Shown here piece after piece: positions 56,822 to 64,000 of a stretch of DNA of 64,000 nt (positions are counted from its first letter, which is position 1; each line of letters begins with the position of its first letter). The DNA comes from Aphelenchoides besseyi. Taxonomy: Eukaryota; Nematoda; Chromadorea; Rhabditida; Aphelenchoididae. The notes beneath the pieces were generated by a model. That model was not told the DNA's origin. It saw nothing but the letters and a program-made list of their open reading frames with translations, and made no database searches. The translations under genes and the position numbers were made by a program. The stretch spans positions 6,448,001-6,512,000 of the forward strand of contig JAMPIQ010000001.1 of NCBI GenBank assembly GCA_024699855.1. The letters run 5' to 3'.

Positions 56822-56894
56822 GCTCGCATAGCGCAGTCGGCAGCGCGTCAGTCTCATAATCTGAAGGCCGTGAGTTCGAGTCTCACTGTGAGCA
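56822..56894 (+). tRNA. tRNA-Met (CAT), elongator type
   Basis: GCTCGCA pairs with TGTGAGC (one G-T pair); A box TAGCGCAGTCGG; anticodon arm TCAGT CTCATAA TCTGA gives CAT; T arm GTGAGTTCGAGTCTCAC. The acceptor pair and T loop are elongator-like rather than initiator. It ends 163 bp before the arm B breakpoint. Confidence 0.94.
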
Positions 56895-57138
56895 ACTTTT
56901 TTGTCGAAAATTGCTTGTTCGAGGAATCGCGCAGGTTCAATAGTTCAATCAGAACTACAAGGTTGCAAGTGGCCAGTTAATTCTCATACTCTTTTGAGTG
57001 TATTTTCTTGGAACCACAGCCAACTTCTCATGCAATTGAAATCTTCGAGTGAGTATAATTCTAACTTGTTGAAACAATCGAAGGTGTATGTCAATTTAAT
57101 ACACAAGTGTTCTACAGAAAGTTTGTTCAGAAAACTTC

Positions 57139-57931
57139 TCAGACGGGAGATGACATTCCTTCTTCAGGACGAACATCGAGATACTTGTCCAGCGAATCGA
57201 AGAACTCCAGCGGCTTCGTTGTCCGAGTTGCGGTGTTGACAGCTCGCGGCAAACAGCAACAAACCCAATCGGTGGCCACGTTGACCGAATGAACGAGACT
57301 GATGTCATTCGGAGGCGAAGTGTAGGCGATGCAATTGCAACCGGAGTCCAAAGCAACTGGTTCACGACCAGCGACCTCCGGGTCAATGTAGGGACTACAC
57401 GCGTGTTCGGCCACTAGCGGTCCGAGGGCGTGAATGTTGGCCAGATCCCGGAGCAGTTTGCGATACGGCTGATACAACAGAAACACGTCTAAACGAGTGG
57501 TTATTCGACAGAGAAGACCGCCGACCGTATTCGTACTTGTTAAGGGTTCTGTCCGGAGCGAAATTGGCGACACAGAGAATCGGCGATCGAATGTCGAGGA
57601 TCATTCGAAAGGCTTCGTTCGCTCGTCGAAAAGCCTGCATATTCTCGGGTCGAAAGTCTTGGTGACACAATTTCACGTCCTGAAGGAGAAGAGTCACAGA
57701 TGAGTGTACTCGAGAACTCACCTCGACAAAGTAGACCAGTGAAGTGAAGTTGATTTGTGGACTGGGGAGCGGTGGAGCTGCGCGTTTGAAGGTACGATCA
57801 GACTCCTCACTTGCTGCTGGTTCCCTAGGAACTCTGTTCGGCACCTGATGGTTGTGCTGGACCAGCAAGGTCGTGAAGATGATTGCGCAGAAAGTGGAGA
57901 GCAGAAGAAAAACGGCGTGAACTCGTTGCAT
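57139..57931 (-). CDS. Signal-anchored or secreted protein, arm B copy
   Basis: Identical in sequence to the gene at 29,738-30,530 (237 residues; introns at mirrored positions about 57,721-57,680 and 57,525-57,489). Frame intact. Family not recognised. Confidence 0.68.
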
Positions 57932-58099
57932 TGTCGCCGTTCAATCGATTCGACAAATTCAAAATGAATTCGACGGAAACACGAGTTTTCTTAAAACAAG
58001 AAGTTTGAATGAGAAGGGAAATGGTTGGTCCCGTAGCTGTTTCAAGACTCGGTCGAGTCGACCTGATGTTCTAAGCACGAGTTCAAGAGCAAAAATGTT

Positions 58100-58180
58100 C
58101 GCAGTCAGCAGGATTCGAACCTGCGCGGCCGAAACCAATTGATTTCGAGTCAATCCCCTTAACCGCTCGGGCATGACTGC
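58100..58180 (-). tRNA. tRNA-Ser (CGA), arm B copy
   Basis: Exact mirror of 29,489-29,569, anticodon CGA. Confidence 0.95.
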
Positions 58181-58499
58181 ACACACGTTTCCGAAGCTGT
58201 GGGCGTTTCTACTCGTAGGTGAGAAGTTCGTGTTGAAGGATTGCTGTCAACTCCAGAGCTCTTTGGCTCGATCAGGACCACAACTATTCGCTGATAGTCG
58301 AGTAGTTCAGTCTGCGAACTTTGTTGAAGTCACTCTCTACTACGAATAGGCACCGCTTCACAAGTTCGAACTATGAGTTTATTTCGAGTTGAAAAACCGC
58401 AGTTACTGAGCACATGAACTAATTTGCAAAAGAATCAACGCGACCTAATGTCCCAGTTGATTGCCCGTAGGATCGACACAAATGGATCCGGCGATCGGC

Positions 58500-60278
58500 T
58501 TAGTAGCCGCTGCATCCGCAGAACTGACCGACCGTGCCCCACGAAGCGATTTGCACGGCTTCCAAGGTCGTTTGACGCTCATCAGTCGCGTAGTTGCCGA
58601 GAACTTGCGAGATTTGAGTCAACTTCTCCGAAACGCTGATCGACGACCAAATCAAACTTTCCACACGTTTCCTGCAAACAGTCAACCGAATCCACAGAAC
58701 TCAACTCACTTGTATCCGCTGAACTGGGTTTGGTAGCTTGCGGACCAGGTCGCATAAGCTTTGTTGATGTAGGTGGTGAAAACGGTGTTGTTGCATGCAC
58801 CGACGACGATCAACTCGTCACGCGAACTGCATTCGGCTTGAGCCGTAGTCGATTCGGGAAGAGCAGAGGTCGAAGAGGCGGCCGAAGTCGTAATGTGAGT
58901 TTGCCATCCACAGTGCTCATACTGAACTCGAAATTAGTGACCGATTGCTGGAAACCTACGAAGTAGCCGGAAGCAATCAACTGGTAGAAAGATCCCCACT
59001 CGGCCAACTCCAATCCGTACACGTATTCGACGAACCACTCTTCCAACAAGTACCATTGGAATGTCTGATTGATGAAGAACTCCAGACGCACGTAGACATC
59101 AACTTCGACTTGGAAGAACTCGTAGCAGACTTGGTAGAACTGTTTGATGGATGAGCGAACGGAAGTCGAGTAGCTGGTGTTCTGGGAGGCCTCCAAGAGC
59201 ACTTGCAACAGAACACAGTTGCTCACTGAGCCACCAATAAACCACATCGACAGTCGTGATTTGTTCGAACTAAACGAGCGGTCGAGAGCAACTCGAACAC
59301 AAAAACTTACGACATAAGTGACTGAGATGAACTGCTCGAGACTTCCGAATCCAATAATCTCGATGCCGTAGAACTCGACTTGCCACGATGAGTATTGGGC
59401 GAAGAAGGCCGAGAACTTGACGTTGATCAAGTAGTACTTGTCGAATTGGGAGTAATAGGAGGATTGGATGATGACCGTGAGTTCTTGAATGAGGGTGATC
59501 ACCGCGTTGTGTTGTTGCGAGTTTCCGCTGGTGTAGTTGAGGAGAGCGTCGAAGAGCGGGCACGAGCCTTCGGAATCGATCTCGATCGTAACACCGATGT
59601 ATTCGTATTGAACATTGACGACGACGGTGAAGAGATCGATGACATATCCCCATTGAGCGATCCACTGGTATTGCAAAGCGATTTTGATTTCCTCGTATTG
59701 AACGAAAAGCGCCTTCAGAGCGTAGACACATTTGATGAACTTGACCTCGGCCGTGTACCATTCGACGGCAAAGATGGTCTTTTCGCAGTGTTCGACAAAG
59801 TTCAACCAAATGATTTGCAACTCGCCTTCGAAGAGGATGGTGAAGTTGTAGAAGACTTCGATCAAAATGCAATGCGAGTGATATTCCTCGGCCGTCGAAC
59901 CGGCAACGAATTGGGTGGTCGAGACCAATGGCAGGATGCTCGAGGCTGCTGGAGTCGATGAGGACTCGACAGGAACAGAGGGCGTGGAAGGAACACAAAC
60001 ACACTCGCCAGCAGTCGGCGTGTAACCGGCGCTAACAGTCGTGAATCCGGACAAGGTTGTGGACCCAGCAGGCGGAGTTGAAGCGGCTTTGTTGGTTGTT
60101 TTCTCGGTCGGAGGCTCTTCGCAGAGCGATTGACAGGTACTGGTCTCTAGATCGAACCAATCCTTCCAACTGGTGCAATCCGTAGCATCTGGAAACAACT
60201 GGATGCTTGTATTCGGACTATCAACTTACGGGTAGCAACAACGAAGAGCGCTAAAGCTAAGACGACCGACTTCATCAT
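58500..60278 (-). CDS. Aromatic-rich secreted protein, arm B copy, two frame slips
   Basis: Same gene as at 27,393-29,169, start ATG 60278. It carries one extra T in the intron (59,301-59,305, harmless after splicing) and one extra T in the exon (59,239-59,241: GTGGTTTATT versus GTGGTTATT in arm A). Spliced, the frame is lost after VDVV and stops early. The shared slip near the second Thr/Ser linker is also present (about 58,900). The 462-codon open frame seen without splicing (60,198-58,810) arises only because the two extra T's cancel across the unspliced intron, so it is not evidence for an alternative protein. Confidence 0.68.
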
Positions 60279-60349
60279 TGCGATTTGCGTAGACTGGACG
60301 TAAACCGAATGAAGTCGACTTTGTTGGAGAATCTGAATTCAATTGGCCT

Positions 60350-60356
60350 TTTTATA
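60350..60356 (-). promoter_or_regulatory. TATA box of the arm B aromatic-rich gene
   Basis: TATAAAA on the minus strand, 72 bp before the start at 60,278, the mirror of the arm A site. Confidence 0.55.
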
Positions 60357-60668
60357 CTCAACTATGTACTGAAGGGGGAAGTCATCGAAGTTCACTCTTC
60401 TCGTCAGTACTGAACGCATGAGCGATTAGCATTCATTAGACTTCATAATCACCAGCAGTTGAACTCTTAATCCGCCGGTGGCATTCAATCTCATGTTCCA
60501 ACTCTCGACTTTTGATCGGGTTTTGCATTTCCAATGAGTTGTTTTCTGGTCCTCAGATCAATGGGTCTACCCCGTTGAACAACGTGAAAAAATGGATCAA
60601 ACGAGCAGTCACTTAGACAATCGAAGACCCGAACGACATCTTTAACTGAGACTATTTACTGATAGCTA

Positions 60669-62905
60669 CTACAAATAGAAAGCAACAAGACCGAACACAA
60701 CAATCGTCAAGTGCCCGACCGTTTGAGCTACAGCCACTGATTTCTTCGGACGAACACGACGTGGTTCTTCCACGCCAAAATCGATTTCCAGATTGCGATC
60801 TGTTTTCATAATCGACTGCAAATCGAAGCGATCGGCGTAGGCGACCAACAAGTCGAGAATCTGAACCAACTGATTAGCCGATCAGGTCACTGCTCACCAC
60901 TCCATTCGTCCAACCGAAACCCGCCTGAACTCTGAACAAGACCGATGATGAGAACAAGTCCGATCACAACTTACGGATATTCGCCGCCGATTCCAAGGTC
61001 TCCATCAACATTGTACTTTTCCCACATTTTGCCCGACTTTTTGAAGTTCTCGTAGTTCACACGAACCCACTGCTTTGCCAGATCGAAGCCTTCTTCCTGC
61101 AACTGGGGACTCTCGGAGCGTCGCAGACCCTCGATGAGCATGTGTTGGAATGGTGGCCATGAGTTGGGGGTAGTCCCTGGAAGAATCAGGTCGAGAAAAG
61201 AATCACTCACGTCCAACTGACCATTGCTGACGAGTTCCGTTGTGCAGTGAACTCGGAACGCCGTTGTTGAATCCGAAAGCCCCGAAACGACGTAGACGAT
61301 CGAAAGCTCGTTCCACTTTTCGAATGTCCATTGAATCGTAGCATTGAGTGAACATCGGAATGGCATTGCTCGGATAGAACTCGATGAAGTTGTTGCGTTC
61401 GCGAAGATTGTAGTCATACCAGCCGTCTTCCTTCTCGACAAAGAACACTTTCTGGAACGAACTACGGAACTTGAACAGTCGAGTGCGATAGTAGGACTCC
61501 TTTTCTCCTTCTCCTAATTCAACAACCAATTGACAGCACTAGTGGCGTCGCTTACCGGGAATAAGACCGTAGAAATAGGAGAGGATGTTGAGATTCCAGC
61601 AAATGAAAGCGTTCAATTCCACGGGCACAACGTTGGTCGTATCGATAGTCGACAGTTCGGTTTGGTTCTTGAACCAGCGACTGGAGAAGTCCAGACCCGA
61701 TTCTGCAACAGCAATCACAGCTCTCCAATGGCGAAGTAACCCAACCCGCAGCACTCGCCAAATTGCGCCATACGCGGCTTCTCTCTTTCCACGACTCGAC
61801 GTTTCGCACCAACTCGACATCTTCGCGAAAACTCTCGGGCCGCGGAACGTTGGAGCCGGCGCGAAATTGAAATACCACGTGATTCTGGCCATTGATAGTC
61901 ACATTCACGGAACGATGTTTGTCCCAGAATTCCAGTTCCTAAACACTCAGCAGCGATTGAAAGTTGTCTTCTACTGTTTTTGCCTTTTCCAACACGTGAA
62001 TGTTTTTTCTGACGAACTTGAGATCACCAGTCGCTTCGTAGTACTCGTAGAACATGCCGGACAGTAGTGGTGGTTGGGAACGAGCCAAGTAGTAAATGCG
62101 ACCGCCATTCGGAATCATTCCGTACGTGTCGATAATGTAGACAAAGTTGCTCAGAATGCTTCGAATCATTGTGTGCATCCCTAAACCACAACGTTAATCA
62201 CCTAATTCATGTGCGCAGTTACCAGACGCAATAAGCCCTTTGATGACCCAGTAAGTGTCCCTGAACAATCAAATCACCACCTTCGTCTCCGAACTCACCA
62301 GTAATAGTACTCACGGAAACGACCGCCCGGAACGATGAATGGATGTGGAACGTAAATGAGCGTGTGCTTCTCGGACTCGTTGATCATCCGAGGGTTTATG
62401 GACTTCGAAAGCGATGGCCACAGGTTGTTCAGCGCGTAGGCATAGTACCGCAGCTCCGGATCCCGAATCAAACGCAGTTTGCGGGGTTCGGGCACGTAAT
62501 CAAGTGGTTTGTGGCTGAAAGAGAGAAATTGTTTTGTTCATCTGATTCATACCCTGCCAGCTCAGTCCCAGCCTTCAAGAAATGGGCCTCGAGAAACGTT
62601 CTCAACTTTTCCTGCGTGATGTCCTCGTCGGTTGGAAACGCAATGCTGAAGTTGGCCATCACTTCGTCGGCATAGAACTTGAGCGCTTGATCCACAAAGG
62701 TCTTGGAGTCCTCGTACATGTTGAACGCCATGACCGCTTCCAACAGTCGACCGGAACAGAATACGCGATGACGGGGACCGGCGGTCGAGTTGTCACACGC
62801 TTGTTCTCCCGCTGGAAAGAACTTGTGGACTTTGTAATGGTCGGGAATCTGGTCGCCGAAGACAATTGGCACCAAAAAGAACACGATCTGAATGCCACCG
62901 AGCAT
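60669..62905 (-). CDS. Trehalase (GH37), arm B copy, frame broken by one extra C
   Basis: Same gene as at 24,770-27,002, start ATG 62905. Here the A-run (61,977-61,981, AAAAA) is the in-frame version, so the VLEKAKT to ELEFWDKHRSV join is correct. But signature 2 is disrupted: the C-run in the GACTACCCC segment has five C's (61,166-61,170) instead of four, changing QWDYPNSWPP after DYP. The extra base at 61,740-61,742 falls in an intron and is harmless. Neither arm therefore gives an intact enzyme as written, although each supplies the part the other lacks. Confidence 0.9.
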
Positions 62906-63076
62906 TCTATTGGAGTTCGTGCTGCCTGAAAGCAAATGGATAAATTGGAAAAACAGCAAACCGAGAGTAACCGGTTGACTGCAGAAATGAAATCCTTTCA
63001 ACATGCAAATTCACCTTCCAATCAGTTCAAAAACAACTTCCAACTGATGACTCAACGACGTGCAAAACTAAACGAC

Positions 63077-63148
63077 TGGAGATATGGGGAATTGAACCCC
63101 AGACTTCTCGCATGCAAAGCGAGCGCTCTACCCCTGAGCTATATCCCC
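63077..63148 (-). tRNA. tRNA-Ala (TGC), arm B copy
   Basis: Mirror of 24,527-24,598, G3:U70 retained. Confidence 0.96.
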
Positions 63149-63322
63149 GACATGGAATCAGAGTAGATATGTTGCAGTTAACTCAAAGTACCTGACCACT
63201 TGATTACCAGCATCAATCAAGAAATGAAGAGACTGCAAAGATTTGAATCAAAATTGTGATCAAAAGAACCTTCGCATCGTCTAGTTGTCTTCTACGTAGA
63301 ATCTACGAATCCAAAAAGTGTT

Positions 63323-63403
63323 CGCAGTCAGCAGGATTCGAACCTGCGCGGCCGAAACCAATTGATTTCTAGTCAATCCCCTTAACCGCTCGGGCATGAC
63401 TGC
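63323..63403 (-). tRNA. tRNA-Ser (AGA), arm B copy
   Basis: Mirror of 24,272-24,352, anticodon AGA. Confidence 0.95.
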
Positions 63404-64000
63404 ACGCATTGACGGTCCACAAAAACGCTTGTGAATGCCGATCAATAAGCTCCGAAGACGACAAGTGATAGAAGCACGTAGCGAGCATATTAATCGGAGT
63501 ACATGTCCGATCGAATTCTAAGCGTCACACATCCAATTGAGAATCGAAAAGTGGCTCTGGAAACAAGTCATCGGTTCGTTCTCACTGTTGAGCGAGAGAA
63601 ACAACGGAAGCAAAGAGATCACAGAAATGACAGAGCGAGCGCAGAGATCGTGGGTTCTCTCGACTCTGCTCGCCCCTGTGACCCATCAGTATGCTTGAAA
63701 GAATGAATGAGCAAGAGCAGTCGAATGGTCGACTCTGAAACTTACCTGGCTGGATGCTCGGCTCGATCAGCAAGGAGTCGACATTATGGTGAGGCTTGAC
63801 CATTGCACTTCCGGTTTCAGGCTGACCCGTATGGCAGTGGCGCATAGTCATTGGCCAACAGCTAAATTTTTGCGTTTGGGGGGACAGCGTTCGCGCTTCC
63901 CCCTCATATTCTCGACTTCAGGGGCCGTTCTTCTCACAAGCTCCTTGTCTTTGCTTACTTCACGTCGAATAGCTCGAGTTGGCTGTTCATCGAATGAGGG
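63404..64000. other. Arm B outer part, weak open frames
   Basis: Mirror of 23,675-24,271. The frames differ from arm A only through two homopolymer changes, which argues that these frames are not under coding constraint or are miscalled. No gene supported. Confidence 0.35.

Larger units (their letters stand above)
57058..64000 (-). repeat. Inverted duplication, arm B (at least 6.94 kb, runs off the window)
   Basis: Reverse complement of 23,675-30,611. Net six bases longer, all in homopolymers: relative to arm A it has +2 at 61,977-61,981, +1 at 61,740-61,742, 61,166-61,170, 59,301-59,305 and 59,239-59,241, plus a +1 at 63,878-63,883 and a -1 at 63,800-63,801 that cancel. Inner boundary at 57,058; outer boundary not seen. 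Confidence 0.97.

Noticed and set aside
58810..60198. 462-codon uninterrupted frame in arm B suggesting an intronless version
   Set aside because: It runs through a recognisable intron and stays open only because two extra T's (intron and exon) cancel; arm A lacks them. Treated as a consensus artefact.
1..64000. CRISPR arrays, bacterial operons, rRNA genes, viral integrases or transposases
   Set aside because: None seen. No direct-repeat arrays, no rRNA-like sequence, and no open frame with DDE, integrase or reverse-transcriptase motifs was recognised.

Overview
The window looks like nuclear DNA of a nematode, probably a free-living rhabditid-type worm; I cannot name the species. The reasons are: spliced genes whose introns are mostly only 36-55 nt (GT...TTTCAG type); start codons that often lie just after an isolated TTTCAG-like acceptor, as expected with spliced-leader trans-splicing; a vitellogenin gene with TGTCAAT-type upstream boxes; a serpentine chemoreceptor-like GPCR; a compact SH2-tyrosine kinase of the type expanded in nematodes; and dispersed single tRNA genes. 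There are no prokaryotic operons, CRISPR arrays or viral genes.

Left part (1-23.5 kb). A weak small gene, then an APMAP/strictosidine-synthase-like gene (1.3-2.7 kb), tRNA-Glu, two small genes in opposite orientations, an SLC26-type anion transporter with a STAS domain (4.7-7.8 kb), tRNA-Gly, several small secreted Cys-containing proteins, a multi-exon secreted Cys-rich protein (10.0-11.6 kb, minus), a complete vitellogenin (12.5-18.1 kb) with a recognisable promoter, a 7TM receptor, a BTB protein and an unrecognised conserved-looking gene.

Inverted duplication. About 6.94 kb at 23,675-30,611 is repeated in reverse orientation at 57,058-64,000, where it runs off the window. Each arm holds tRNA-Ser(AGA), tRNA-Ala(TGC), a GH37 trehalase, an aromatic-rich secreted protein, tRNA-Ser(CGA) and an unrecognised signal-anchored protein. 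The only differences I found between the arms are seven homopolymer length changes. These break the trehalase frame in each arm at a different place, which points to consensus error or very recent events.

Spacer (30.6-57.0 kb). Adenylate kinase 1-type gene, a coiled-coil protein, a decayed protein-kinase relic, two four-TM proteins (36.3 and 51.8 kb), a secreted Cys-rich protein, a stand-alone KIX-like protein, a DCAF7/WDR68 WD40 protein with a long N-terminal extension, and two WIPI/ATG18 autophagy genes in opposite orientations. The WIPI genes share a nearly identical 1.17 kb core, introns included, but have different N- and C-termini. Then come a BTB protein, a tRNA-Leu-like foldback element, a predicted myristoylated protein, a complete SH2-tyrosine kinase and tRNA-Met.

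The genes are mostly functionally unrelated (yolk synthesis, anion transport, autophagy, sugar and nucleotide metabolism, signalling). The main structural story is the pair of inverted duplications at two scales. Exon models were made by hand from reading frames and GT/AG sites; start codons and small first exons are the least certain parts.
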